From JAGNGI01 sp035448825 (GTDB lineage Bacteria > Fidelibacterota > UBA2242): DNA of 64,000 nt. A program made the translations under genes and the position numbers. Of the stretch, positions 36,360 through 45,556 are shown one piece after another. The notes beneath the pieces were generated by a model, which was given only the letters and a program-made list of their open reading frames with translations, was not told the DNA's origin and ran no database searches. Within the stretch, counting starts at the first letter, position 1; the number at the start of each line of letters is the position of its first letter. Location: NCBI GenBank assembly GCA_035448825.1, contig DAOTJS010000012.1:5217-69216 (forward strand), in the 5' to 3' direction.

Positions 36360-38572
36360 ATAACCGCCAGCAGGAAATACTCGGCATTTTACTAATTGCA
36401 CTCGGCGTGTTGATTATGCTGAGTTTGATTTCCTACAATCCGATTGAAGAACCGACTATTTCGAAAAATGTCGCTATCCAAAACTGGATGGGAATTGTAG
36501 GCGTTTACATTTCGCACTATTTGATTAAATATACAATAGGAGTGGCAGTTTTCATTTTTCCACTTCTGATGCTAATCTGGGGCTGGTGGTTATTTGCCGA
36601 TAAAGAAAGCAAGATATTAATCCGATTCAGTTTATATTCAATTTTTATGGCCTTATTAGTGTCGGTAGCCCTGGGACTACCGGCTGTAATGCAAAATGTT
36701 GATAGTGATTTCGGCTTTCGCTATAGCGGCTTAATTGGCGGAGTCTTCGCTAAAGTAATGTGTGATTGGCTTGGGTTTACGGGTACGATGATCGTACTTG
36801 CCGTGCTGGCTTTGGTGACCATCCGGGGCTATTTTACGTGGAGTTTTTATAGCCCGATCGCCAGATGGCGTTCTCATCGTCAACAAAAAAAGAAAAAAGC
36901 GCCCGGCGAGACAACTCAATCAAGTATTCCCGAGCGACAATTTTCAGTCTCGCAACCGGAAAAGGATGCTACGGTGGTTCAATCTGAAGCCGAACCAACC
37001 CGATCTGTAAAAATGAAAAAGTCGGTTGAACCACAACTGCAACCCGTCGAGCCCAAAGTCGAACCTATGCCTAAATCTGAAATCCCAGGCGGGGCATATC
37101 AACTACCGCCTATTGATTTACTCGAATTACCGCCCGAGTCAAGAGATTCGGTGACTAAGGAAGAAATGGCTGAGAATGCCCAGTTGCTGGAAAATGCACT
37201 CGATACTTTCGGTGTAAAAGGTAAAGTAGTTAACGTTTCCCCGGGTCCTATTATTACCCGATATGAAATCGAACCCGCGGTCGGCGTCAGGGTTAGTAAA
37301 ATTGCCGCCTTAGCCGATGATCTGGCGCGGATTCTCTCTGCTAAACGCATCCGCATCGTAGCCCCAATCCCGGGTAAATCAGTGGTCGGCGTCGAGATTC
37401 CCAACCGCAATCCGGAAGTCGTCTATCTGCGTAGCATAATCGGCTCCCGGCAATTCGCCAGTGCTAAATCGAAATTGACCATTGCCCTCGGTAAAACAAC
37501 CTCGGGTGAAATTTATACTTTGGATTTGGCGCGTATGCCTCACCTTTTAATCGCTGGCGCAACCGGCTCCGGCAAAAGTGTCTGCATTAACACCATCATC
37601 GCCAGCCTTCTTTATTTAGCACGACCGGATGAAGTCAAATTTATGCTGATTGATCCCAAAAAATTGGAATTGTCAATTTTTAAAGCTCTGGAAGGTTATC
37701 ATCTAATAACCTGCGAGGATCTCGATGAAGACGTTATTACTCGGGCGGATAATGCGATCGTAGCTTTACGTTCGGTCGAACTTGAAATGGAACGGCGTTA
37801 CGAAATTCTGGCAAGTGCCACCGTGCGCAATATTGATGAATATAATAATCGGGTGGTTAGCGGTGAATTGGATAAAGAATTCCTGCCGTACATTATCATC
37901 GTAATTGATGAGCTCGCCGATTTGATGCTGACTTCAGCTAAGGAGGTCGAGGAGCCAATCACTCGTTTAGCTCAGATGGCGCGGGCGGTCGGTATTCATT
38001 TGATAATTGCCACCCAGCGCCCATCGGTTGATGTCATTACCGGCGTCATCAAGGCGAATTTTCCCGCTCGGATCGCCTTTCAAGTCGCTTCGAAAATTGA
38101 TTCACGGACGATTCTGGATTTGAATGGAGCGGAAAAATTATTAGGACGCGGCGATCTGTTAATTACTACGCCTCAAAATCCCGAGCCTTTCCGGGTTCAC
38201 AGCGCTTATATTTCGCTGGAAGAAATTGAACGAATCCTGGAACATATCGAGAATCAACCCCGACCAGGCCAAGTCGAATTGCCGGCGGTAAAAGAAGAAA
38301 GCGTGGCTGAATTCGACGGGTATGAAGACGGTGAAAAAGACCCGCTTTATTATGAAGCTTTGCGCTTGGTCGTGACTCATCAGCAAGGCTCGATTTCTCT
38401 TCTTCAACGCCGACTCAAAATCGGTTATTCGCGAGCTGCCCGGTTGATTGATGAATTGGAAAAAGCCGGCATCGTCGGAGCATTTACCGGTAGCAAAGCG
38501 CGCGAAGTTTTAGTGGATGAAAATTATCTGGAGCGATTGAATAACTCCCAACAAGATGACGATGAGGCCTGA
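36356..38572 (+). CDS. ftsK: FtsK/SpoIIIE DNA translocase
   Basis: 738 aa from GTG 36356, overlapping the gcvT stop. Four N-terminal membrane helices (to about residue 165), a short charged/Pro linker (about 175-260), the alpha/beta motor with Walker A AGATGSGKSVC and Walker B IIIVIDELADLM, and a C-terminal winged-helix gamma domain (LLQRRLKIGYSRAARLIDELE). Pumps DNA at the septum and, through gamma, recognises polar KOPS-type sites. Confidence 0.96.
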   Translation: MNNRQQEILGILLIALGVLIMLSLISYNPIEEPTISKNVAIQNWMGIVGVYISHYLIKYTIGVAVFIFPLLMLIWGWWLFADKESKILIRFSLYSIFMALLVSVALGLPAVMQNVDSDFGFRYSGLIGGVFAKVMCDWLGFTGTMIVLAVLALVTIRGYFTWSFYSPIARWRSHRQQKKKKAPGETTQSSIPERQFSVSQPEKDATVVQSEAEPTRSVKMKKSVEPQLQPVEPKVEPMPKSEIPGGAYQLPPIDLLELPPESRDSVTKEEMAENAQLLENALDTFGVKGKVVNVSPGPIITRYEIEPAVGVRVSKIAALADDLARILSAKRIRIVAPIPGKSVVGVEIPNRNPEVVYLRSIIGSRQFASAKSKLTIALGKTTSGEIYTLDLARMPHLLIAGATGSGKSVCINTIIASLLYLARPDEVKFMLIDPKKLELSIFKALEGYHLITCEDLDEDVITRADNAIVALRSVELEMERRYEILASATVRNIDEYNNRVVSGELDKEFLPYIIIVIDELADLMLTSAKEVEEPITRLAQMARAVGIHLIIATQRPSVDVITGVIKANFPARIAFQVASKIDSRTILDLNGAEKLLGRGDLLITTPQNPEPFRVHSAYISLEEIERILEHIENQPRPGQVELPAVKEESVAEFDGYEDGEKDPLYYEALRLVVTHQQGSISLLQRRLKIGYSRAARLIDELEKAGIVGAFTGSKAREVLVDENYLERLNNSQQDDDEA

Positions 38573-38625
38573 AATTTTGTGATAAATATCAAAGCTACTT
38601 ATTGAAAACTCTATAAATTATTCCA

Positions 38626-39276
38626 GTGAAATTGATATCTAATAAACGTATTTTCATCTCTATAATCTTGTCTATTCTGCTGACCAATTCATTATTATTA
38701 TTCGCTCAGGAATCTCCTCAGATTCTACTGAAGAAAATTGGCAATTATTATCAATCAGCGGTGCCGTTTAAAATTGGGTTTACTGTCCATCTAGCTATGC
38801 CAAATAATCCCAATCAAAGTAAGTACAACGGCGTTTTTTATCTGGGATCCAATAACCGTTTTCGCGTGAATCAGTCGGGAGAGGAAATTGTGTATAATGG
38901 TCAATGGCTCTGGACCTACGATAAGAATAATCAACAAGTGATTGTCGAGGAATTTAATCCGCGTTCCAGTCTCAAATTGATTTGGGATATTTTAAGCGGT
39001 TCATTGGATGGCTATCAGATTAGCAAAAGCGAACGCCCGAAAGGTCAATTGGCAACGATAGAACTGAAACCGTCCTCCAATGACGGCTATATTCGTTCCT
39101 TGCAGATGAAAATTGATTGTGATCGCGGAAAATTAGTATCGGCCGAATACTATGATTTTCAAAATAATCTGGTTCGGATTGAATTTGATACCCTAGTTAC
39201 TTTGAGACAAGCCGATACCAGCTTATTTAAAATTAAGTTAAATGAAGGCGATGAATTGATAGACCTGAGGCCATGA
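38626..39276 (+). CDS. lolA: Outer-membrane lipoprotein carrier protein LolA
   Basis: 216 aa, GTG start, signal peptide (FISIILSILLTNSLLLFAQ). LolA fold wording: F-K-I-G-F-T-V-H-L, YNGVFYLGSNNRFRVNQSGEEIVYNGQWLWTYDKNNQQVIVEEF, then LVRIEFDTLV. Carries triacylated lipoproteins through the periplasm, downstream of Lnt. Overlaps the next gene by ATGA. Confidence 0.88.
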   Translation: MKLISNKRIFISIILSILLTNSLLLFAQESPQILLKKIGNYYQSAVPFKIGFTVHLAMPNNPNQSKYNGVFYLGSNNRFRVNQSGEEIVYNGQWLWTYDKNNQQVIVEEFNPRSSLKLIWDILSGSLDGYQISKSERPKGQLATIELKPSSNDGYIRSLQMKIDCDRGKLVSAEYYDFQNNLVRIEFDTLVTLRQADTSLFKIKLNEGDELIDLRP

Positions 39277-40286
39277 AAAATAAATCCAGCAGTTTTTGGA
39301 AAAAACTTTTTAGCCCGAAGACATTGTTTGCCTTTGCCATCAGTATTTTGGGACTTTACTTTGGTTTCCGTAAGTTTGACAGCGCTGAATTTTTAAATTA
39401 CCTGCGCCTGACCAACCTCTGGATTTTTGGGTTGTCAATGGCGGTTATGATTTTTCTAGTCGTTTTACGTGGTTGGCGCTGGAAATATTTGATTTTACCG
39501 ATAAGCGATTTGCCTGTCAAGCAGGTTTTTGAGATGGAGATGATCGGTTATTTCGGCAATCATGTTTTTCCTTTTCGTTTAGGTGAAATTCTCCGGGCTT
39601 ATGCTCTGAGTAAAACTCGAAATCTGCCGGTGAGTGCTATATTCGGGACCATTGTTTTGGAGCGGACTCTCGACGTTCTTACCTTTGTTATAGTTCTAAT
39701 CAGCGGAGCCATTTTTTTCCCAGGTATGCCTAGCTGGGTTCGAACAAGTGGATTAATTAGTGGTTTGATTGTTTTAATTTTGTTAATTTTGTTATATATT
39801 TCGAAGCTAAATAAGGTTGCATTGAAAAGGTTTTTCATGCAAAAAATAAAAATGTCAGACAACAGTAAAATAAGCAAAACAATTAAAAGTTTTTGGCAGG
39901 GTTTGACGACCTTACAACAAACGCCACATTTGGGATTGATTATTTTTCAGTCTCTCTTGATTTGGACGATAAATATCGGCAATTTCTGGTTGATGGGCGC
40001 GTCTTTGCAGGTTTACTTCAATTTGTCTGCTTTATTATTGATTTTTTTTGTCACTTCTGCTATCATTTCGGTTCCGTCGGCTCCCGGCTACGTAGGAACC
40101 TATCATGCCGCTACGATTGGCATTCTGGTTTTTCTCGGGTTGGAATTATCGAAGGCACAAGCTGTGGCGGTCATAATGCACGCAGTTGGGTTCATTAGCC
40201 TAACCGCTTTGGGTTTAGTTTATTTTCTTAAATATCAGTTGAACTTCAAGAGTACAGTTGAAGTATATGTTGAGAAAGGAGCATAG
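39273..40286 (+). CDS. Lysylphosphatidylglycerol synthetase-like (UPF0104/AglD-type) membrane protein
   Basis: 337 aa with seven to eight helices. Shows the LPG_synthase_TM family pattern: LRLTNLWIFGLSMAVMIFLVVLRGWRWKYL, GYFGNHVFPFRLGEILRAYAL, TIVLERTLDVLTFV and SAPGYVGTYHAATIGIL. Members without a catalytic GNAT domain are thought to flip or transfer polar lipids or glycans. It ends 9 nt before the polysaccharide autokinase, so a role in surface glycan export is plausible. Confidence 0.85.
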   Translation: MKNKSSSFWKKLFSPKTLFAFAISILGLYFGFRKFDSAEFLNYLRLTNLWIFGLSMAVMIFLVVLRGWRWKYLILPISDLPVKQVFEMEMIGYFGNHVFPFRLGEILRAYALSKTRNLPVSAIFGTIVLERTLDVLTFVIVLISGAIFFPGMPSWVRTSGLISGLIVLILLILLYISKLNKVALKRFFMQKIKMSDNSKISKTIKSFWQGLTTLQQTPHLGLIIFQSLLIWTINIGNFWLMGASLQVYFNLSALLLIFFVTSAIISVPSAPGYVGTYHAATIGILVFLGLELSKAQAVAVIMHAVGFISLTALGLVYFLKYQLNFKSTVEVYVEKGA

Positions 40287-40295
40287 AATTAATCA

Positions 40296-42692
40296 ATGGA
40301 AACAATGAATGGAAACTCCAAAACAGGAATGCTAGAAAAGAGTTTTACTGAAACCGAAAAGGAAGTTTCGCTACAAGATTATTTTCGGATCATTTATCGT
40401 GGACGCTGGATCATCGGCATCACTTTTATTGTAGTAATGCTCCTCACGATTTACATTACTTTTACCACTCCACCGGAATATCAAGCAACTACAACGCTAA
40501 TGCTCTCGGGCAGGGCCGCTTCTACCAGCGCTTTATTCCAGAATCCGCTGTTACCGATGAGTTATATGAAAGTCAATAACGAGATAGAAGTGTTGAAAAG
40601 TACTGCTCTCGCTCGAAATGTAATCAAAGCCTTGCGTAATTCTCCCTATGCTGATAGCCTGTACATTTTAGGAACCAGAAATTATCAAAAAAAAGGAGTG
40701 GGCTTAGGAGATCTACTGGGTGGCATAACTAGTGGATTACAGCAGATTTTTATGCCATCCAAAGAGGAAAATTTGTTGATAGCTGATACCTTAGATCGAG
40801 CTATTGTTAGAAATTTAATGGAATCGATGAAAGTCGAACCGATTCGCGAGACTGAGGCTATTCGGCTGACAATCTCGTCTATTGACCCCAATGAAGCCGC
40901 TCTGATTGCTAATACGATAGCGAGTGAATATTATAAGACCGATTTGGAATATAACCTTGGGGAAGTAATCGAGATGAAAGACTTCCTGGAGGAACAGCTC
41001 GGGAAAATTGAATCCGATCTAAAGGAGTCGGAAGAGGCCTTGAAAGATTACCAGCGCCAGGAAGGTATTTTTGGCCTGGATGAAACTGCCAAAATTTTGA
41101 TAGACCAGCTTAGCACTTTTGAGGCTACCTATTATACCACCCTGGCAGATCTGAAAATTGCTCAGCAAACCCTCGAAAATCAGCAGAAAATGCTGACCGA
41201 GCGTGAACAATTGGTCATCCAGGATGCAGTCAATACCACTAATCCCTTTGTAGCTCAACTCCGGCAAAGTATTGCCGAAATGGAAGCCGAAAAAATCACC
41301 GTGATGACCGTTCAAGGATATAGTACTGATCACCCGGCTATCAAAGAGTTGGATAAAAGAATCACCGATTTGAAACAAAAATTATTTAACGAAGCTGAAA
41401 AGATAACCAATTTGGGATTGACTCCGGCGGAACAGTCAAAAATTTCGGCCGAATTGCTCAATAAGGTAATAATGAGCAATATTGATGTCATTTCCCTGGA
41501 AGCTAAAAGTAAGGAATATAAAAAATTAGTTGACCAATACTCGGCTAAACTCGACAGACTTCCGACCAGTACTCTCGAATATGCTCGTCTGGATCGCGAA
41601 CGTCAGGTAAATGAAAAATATTATATTTTAATGAAAACGAAACTTCAAGAGTCTCGGATTACCGAAGCCAGTAAGATCAGTAATGTACGCATTGTTGACC
41701 CGGCTATTCCACCTGAAAAACCGGTCAAACCCAAAAAGAAAATGAATTTGCTTTTAGGTTTATTTCTGGGACTGGGAGCCGGACTCGGAATCGCATTTAT
41801 CCGCGATTATCTTGATCATTCGATTAAATCTGGTGATGATTTACAGCGTTTAGGATTGACGGCAATAGCGATCATTCCTACCATTGATGTCAAGAGCGCA
41901 GTCCAGAAAATAGGCAAAGTTTACAAGGATAAAAGCAACGGGGAGGAGGTTTTGGTCAAAGCGCGGCTGGTTTCTCACTATGATCCTAAGTCAGCGGTTG
42001 CCGAAGCCTACCGCACTCTGCGCACTAATATCCAATTTATGAGCCCTGATCACCCGATCAAGAGTCTGCTCGTCACCAGTGCCGGTCCAGGCGATGGCAA
42101 ATCCACTACGGTAATTAACGTCGCCATCACTTTTGCCAGTCTAGGGAAAAAAGTTCTGCTGATTGATGCCGACTTGCGTAAACCCATTCAACATAAAGTA
42201 TTTGAATTTAAACGAGCTCCCGGTTTAACTCATCTATTGATTGAAAACTTGCCGGATGAAGAGGTAATTCATCAAACCGAAGTTCCCAACCTCGACTTGA
42301 TAACTTGTGGTGATATTCCACCTAATCCGTCGGAGCTTTTAGCTTCTCAACGCCTTAAAAATTTCATGGAACGAGCGCGTGAAAAATACGACATAATCCT
42401 ATTTGACACGCCACCAGTCATCGCAGTCACGGATGCGACCGTTCTATCGCAACTTACCGATGCAATTTTACTGGTGGTTAGAGCCGGTTCGACCGATCTG
42501 AGAGTCCTTGAGAGATCACTCGAGCTATTGAGACAGGTCAAAGCTAATCTGGTCGGAGCCATATTGAATGGAGTGAATATGTCAACCGGCTATGATTCGT
42601 ATTATTACTATTATCGCTATTACTATTACTATAGCGACACCGGCGCCAAGAAAAAGAAGGTATCACGTACCAGAAAACATCACCAAGCTTGA
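40296..42692 (+). CDS. wzc: Polysaccharide copolymerase with C-terminal tyrosine autokinase (Wzc-like)
   Basis: 798 aa. Wzz domain with helix 1 (RWIIGITFIVVMLLTIYITF), a long periplasmic coiled coil (about 215-460), the PEKPVKPKKKMN segment before helix 2 (LLLGLFLGLGAGLGIAF), and a BY-kinase domain with Walker A SAGPGDGKST (K602), A' VLLIDADLRKP and B IILFDTPPV. The C-terminal tail is a dense Tyr cluster (13 Tyr within about 20 residues before KKKK), the autophosphorylation substrate. Controls capsule/EPS chain length and export; opens the polysaccharide island. Confidence 0.95.
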   Translation: METMNGNSKTGMLEKSFTETEKEVSLQDYFRIIYRGRWIIGITFIVVMLLTIYITFTTPPEYQATTTLMLSGRAASTSALFQNPLLPMSYMKVNNEIEVLKSTALARNVIKALRNSPYADSLYILGTRNYQKKGVGLGDLLGGITSGLQQIFMPSKEENLLIADTLDRAIVRNLMESMKVEPIRETEAIRLTISSIDPNEAALIANTIASEYYKTDLEYNLGEVIEMKDFLEEQLGKIESDLKESEEALKDYQRQEGIFGLDETAKILIDQLSTFEATYYTTLADLKIAQQTLENQQKMLTEREQLVIQDAVNTTNPFVAQLRQSIAEMEAEKITVMTVQGYSTDHPAIKELDKRITDLKQKLFNEAEKITNLGLTPAEQSKISAELLNKVIMSNIDVISLEAKSKEYKKLVDQYSAKLDRLPTSTLEYARLDRERQVNEKYYILMKTKLQESRITEASKISNVRIVDPAIPPEKPVKPKKKMNLLLGLFLGLGAGLGIAFIRDYLDHSIKSGDDLQRLGLTAIAIIPTIDVKSAVQKIGKVYKDKSNGEEVLVKARLVSHYDPKSAVAEAYRTLRTNIQFMSPDHPIKSLLVTSAGPGDGKSTTVINVAITFASLGKKVLLIDADLRKPIQHKVFEFKRAPGLTHLLIENLPDEEVIHQTEVPNLDLITCGDIPPNPSELLASQRLKNFMERAREKYDIILFDTPPVIAVTDATVLSQLTDAILLVVRAGSTDLRVLERSLELLRQVKANLVGAILNGVNMSTGYDSYYYYYRYYYYYSDTGAKKKKVSRTRKHHQA

Positions 42693-42754
42693 TAATTTTT
42701 AAGCTGGATAGCCGATTGACAACTAGATTCATTTTTTGATTCCGATAATCAATT

Positions 42755-43564
42755 ATGTCGGGAAGGACTGAAGCAGGAGATTTCCCCCTAATAGCGGAAC
42801 CTGATCATATTTATAATGTTGATTGCGTTGTCGGTATGCAAAAAATACCGAAAGATTTTGTTGATTTGATAATTACCGATCCGCCATTTGCGATTAATTT
42901 CAAAGCCCAGCGAAATAATTATCATAGAACCCAGTCGCGAGTATTGGAAGGGTACACTGAAATTCCAGCGGATGAATATTTGGATTTTACGCTTAAATGG
43001 ATGCCCCAAGCTTATCGGATATTGAAACCGAGCGGAAGTATGTACGTATTTTCTGGTTGGAACAATCTAAAGGAAGTTTTGATCGCGCTGGATCAAGTTG
43101 GTTTCGTGACCGTCAATCACCTAATCTGGCAATATCAGTTTGGAGTAGTAACTCGAAGGCGCTTTGTCACTTCCCATTATCACTGTTTATATGTCTGTAA
43201 AAACGATCGCTTGCGAAAATTCTTTCCCTATAGCCGATTTGATAAAAACGCTCGCGATTTATCCGGATCGAGTCTGCATTACCGCGATAAAGAAGATGTC
43301 TGGTATATCAAACGCGAATACTGGACCGGTAAGGAAAAAACTCCTACCAAATTACCAGCGGAAGTCATCAAAAAAATCCTGCAATATTCAACTGATGAAG
43401 GCGATTTAGTGTGTGATCCGTTTCTGGGATCGGGACAGGTTGCAGTGGTAAGTAAAATGTTAAAACGTCGTTACCTCGGCTTTGAGATTAATCCGGTTTA
43501 TTATGAATTTGCTTTGAAAAGATTGATGCCTGACGATGGTCTTTCTGATAGACAGTCGGTTTGA
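42755..43564 (+). CDS. Orphan DNA methyltransferase (N6-adenine/N4-cytosine, beta class)
   Basis: 269 aa. Catalytic motif IV is DPPF at D42-F45 (IITDPPFAINF); the SAM-binding motif I is VCDPFLGSGQVAVV near residue 220, so the order IV then I marks the beta group. A long RILKPSGSMYVFSGW segment and HYHCLYVCKNDR lie between. DPPF suits either N6-adenine or N4-cytosine; target sequence unknown. No restriction endonuclease is adjacent, so it is solitary, sitting between the tyrosine autokinase and a nucleotidyltransferase-like gene. Confidence 0.88.
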   Translation: MSGRTEAGDFPLIAEPDHIYNVDCVVGMQKIPKDFVDLIITDPPFAINFKAQRNNYHRTQSRVLEGYTEIPADEYLDFTLKWMPQAYRILKPSGSMYVFSGWNNLKEVLIALDQVGFVTVNHLIWQYQFGVVTRRRFVTSHYHCLYVCKNDRLRKFFPYSRFDKNARDLSGSSLHYRDKEDVWYIKREYWTGKEKTPTKLPAEVIKKILQYSTDEGDLVCDPFLGSGQVAVVSKMLKRRYLGFEINPVYYEFALKRLMPDDGLSDRQSV

Positions 43565-43690
43565 ATTGACAGATTTTATAAATGACTACGGTTTTAGCCG
43601 ACTTTCAATAATCTATAATCCTTTTTTGTACTTTTCATTGCAATAATTTTTACCTGCTTTTCTGTTTGGTTATGGATATATTCCTGAACG

Positions 43691-44836
43691 ATGAATGCTG
43701 AGAATAAGTTTTTAAGGACAGTTTGCAGGGTAGCTCTAAACGAAACAGAGCACCAAATTGTAGTTGATGATTCCGTTTTCGATGAAGACAAACTCTATAA
43801 TCTCGGATTATATCATCAGATTATACCCCTAATTGCCGATTATCGTACAATTCTATCTCAAATTTTCCCGGCGCTCTCGGACGCATTTTTCGAAAAATGC
43901 CGACTTAATGCTTTAGAAAGTGCCGGAAGAATGATAATTTTTGAAAAATTTCTGGCTAACATCGCTCAATTATTTTGTACGGCAGGCATTGAATACCGGT
44001 TAATCAAGGGACCGGTCTTAGCGTATGAATTGTATGAGTTTCCTTATCAGCGCCCTTTTGGTGATCTGGATATTTTAATTCAGCCTGAATCACTGGAAAA
44101 AGTGCATACGATTTTAGGCGAATTAAGCTGTGATCTGGATGATGACCTCTACATTAATTTTCCGGATGAAATCATCAAGAAGTATGGATTTGCTCGCCAT
44201 TATATTTCGGTAAAGAATCCCTTGGTAGCGATTGATGTGCACATCAGTCTGAGCAGTCGTCTGCACCCGTTTCAGTTCGATCTGGCTGACTTTTGGTCGC
44301 ATTCAAGGCCATTCAAGATTGGCGATCGCGAATATCAGACCTTTGATTGGCCCCATCAAGCTCTTTATTTGCTATATCACGCATTTAAACATTATTACTT
44401 TAAGTTAATCTGGATTATTGACTGCCGTCAAAATTTGAGGTTGCCTGATTTTGATAAATCCAGTCTCCTGTATTTGCTCAAGAAATATAACCTAACCCGT
44501 CTTTGGAATATTTATACCCAGATCTCATCTGATCTTTGGAATGACTCGCCGCAACTGTTGGAATCACGTGAAATAAAATGTACAGGGGTATCTAGTAAGA
44601 TAAATACCGAAATGATTTTACAGGGTGGTTTGCATACCTCGCTGGCGCGAGCGCGAATGTTACTGCCGATGATCTATTTATCGAAGTTATCTCAGAAAAT
44701 TGCCTATTTAGGGCGGCAAATGTTTCCGCCGCGCGATGTTGTATGGGATTTTTACACCTCACCGGATTTGAAGCCAACCTGGCGTAATTACTTGAGGCTC
44801 CGATACAAAGCGATTTGTGAACTTTTCAGAAAATAA
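43691..44836 (+). CDS. Nucleotidyltransferase-fold protein (NTP_transf_5-like)
   Basis: 381 aa. Central nucleotidyltransferase motif RPFGDLDILI with D125 and D127, preceded by RLIKGPVLAYELY; later IDVHISLSSR supplies a third acidic position. Matches the uncharacterised NTP_transf_5 family often found in polysaccharide or peptide-modification loci. Its last 25 codons are repeated in diverged form 180 nt downstream. Role unknown. Confidence 0.75.
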   Translation: MNAENKFLRTVCRVALNETEHQIVVDDSVFDEDKLYNLGLYHQIIPLIADYRTILSQIFPALSDAFFEKCRLNALESAGRMIIFEKFLANIAQLFCTAGIEYRLIKGPVLAYELYEFPYQRPFGDLDILIQPESLEKVHTILGELSCDLDDDLYINFPDEIIKKYGFARHYISVKNPLVAIDVHISLSSRLHPFQFDLADFWSHSRPFKIGDREYQTFDWPHQALYLLYHAFKHYYFKLIWIIDCRQNLRLPDFDKSSLLYLLKKYNLTRLWNIYTQISSDLWNDSPQLLESREIKCTGVSSKINTEMILQGGLHTSLARARMLLPMIYLSKLSQKIAYLGRQMFPPRDVVWDFYTSPDLKPTWRNYLRLRYKAICELFRK

Positions 44837-44900
44837 TCCGGCACAAATATTTTGATTTAAAAATGTATCAAAATACCATCAATAAGAGGAGAAAAAGTAC

Positions 44901-44939
44901 ATGCAAAACCAATTTCCGACCCGCCGCAAGTGGGGCTAA
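44901..44939 (+). CDS. Possible 12-aa leader peptide (MQNQFPTRRKWG)
   Basis: An ATG preceded by AGAGGAG with a 9-nt spacer, the best ribosome site in the neighbourhood, opens a 12-codon frame ending in TAA at 44937-44939. The stop sits at the base of the first hairpin, and the arms of this hairpin can pair alternatively with the second, which is what an attenuator leader would look like. It could equally be chance. No homologue is known to me. Confidence 0.3.
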   Translation: MQNQFPTRRKWG

Positions 44940-45009
44940 ATTGGTTTTGGCACATCGTGACCGATAAAACCAATTTGGCTTCACTTCGTTTCGCTGAAAA
45001 TTGGTTTTC
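44903..45009. promoter_or_regulatory. Two successive hairpins with interchangeable arms
   Basis: Hairpin 1 pairs AAAACCAATTT (44905-44915) with AAATTGGTTTT (44938-44948). Hairpin 2 pairs AAAACCAATTT (44966-44976) with AAAATTGGTTTT (44997-45008). Because all arms share the same sequence, 1-2, 3-4 and 2-3 pairings are all possible. Neither is followed by a clear T-run. Candidate attenuator or a remnant of a repeat insertion. Confidence 0.45.
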
Positions 45010-45014
45010 ACAAT

Positions 45015-45092
45015 TCGCCGAATTTAAAGCCAACCTGGCGTAATTATTTGAAGCTACGATGCAAGGCAGTATCAGAACTTTTCAAAGAGTAG
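45015..45092 (+). pseudogene. Diverged duplicate of the 3' end of the NTP_transf_5-like gene
   Basis: The frame TCG at 45015 to TAG at 45092 encodes SPNLKPTWRNYLKLRCKAVS then ELFKE, against SPDLKPTWRNYLRLRYKAIC then ELFRK at the end of the gene at 43691-44836. The same reading frame and stop position are kept although several bases differ, so this is a real homologous tail, most likely the remnant of a tandem paralogue whose body was lost. Confidence 0.8.
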
Positions 45093-45556
45093 TTCGGCGG
45101 AAACTTCTTGAAATTTTACCGAAGACTTAATTGCAGGTAGCAAATTTTGACGATCTATATCAATTAATTTATTGTTAAGTCAATTTTTTATATTGGAATT
45201 AACGTTAATTTTCTTAAAATTACCTTGTTTGAGTGATATTGAGATTCGTAGGTAATCTTTGTAATGGATAAAAACCTCTAACCCCTTTTATTTTTTGATT
45301 TTGGAAGTTGGTGATTACTAATAGTTATGGTGAATATTGTGCTTTTGTGAGCGAAATCACGACAGCAGTTTGGTAATTAGTCCAAAATAGTCTGAAATTA
45401 GAGCGGATATATTTTTTTGACCTCGTCGCTAACTGTAGTTGACGGGGCGGAGCCATTGGGGAGAATCATTAATTCAGGATTGGGTTATAGTTTTAATCAT
45501 AGGAAAATAAAAGATTTACATTTTATTAGTTTGATTAATCTATCTGGGGAAAAAAT

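Larger units (their letters stand above)
44837..45556. other. 720-nt spacer with hairpins, gene-tail duplicate and a dispersed repeat
   Basis: In order: a 12-codon mini-ORF with a strong ribosome site, two successive hairpins built on the same arm AAAACCAATTT (44903-44951 and 44966-45009), a diverged second copy of the end of the preceding gene (45015-45092), about 320 nt of AT-rich sequence with nothing recognisable, and a GTAGTTGACGGGGC repeat (45435-45456) shared with 51699-51720. The promoter of the sugar-nucleotide genes may lie at 45470-45550. Confidence 0.6.
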
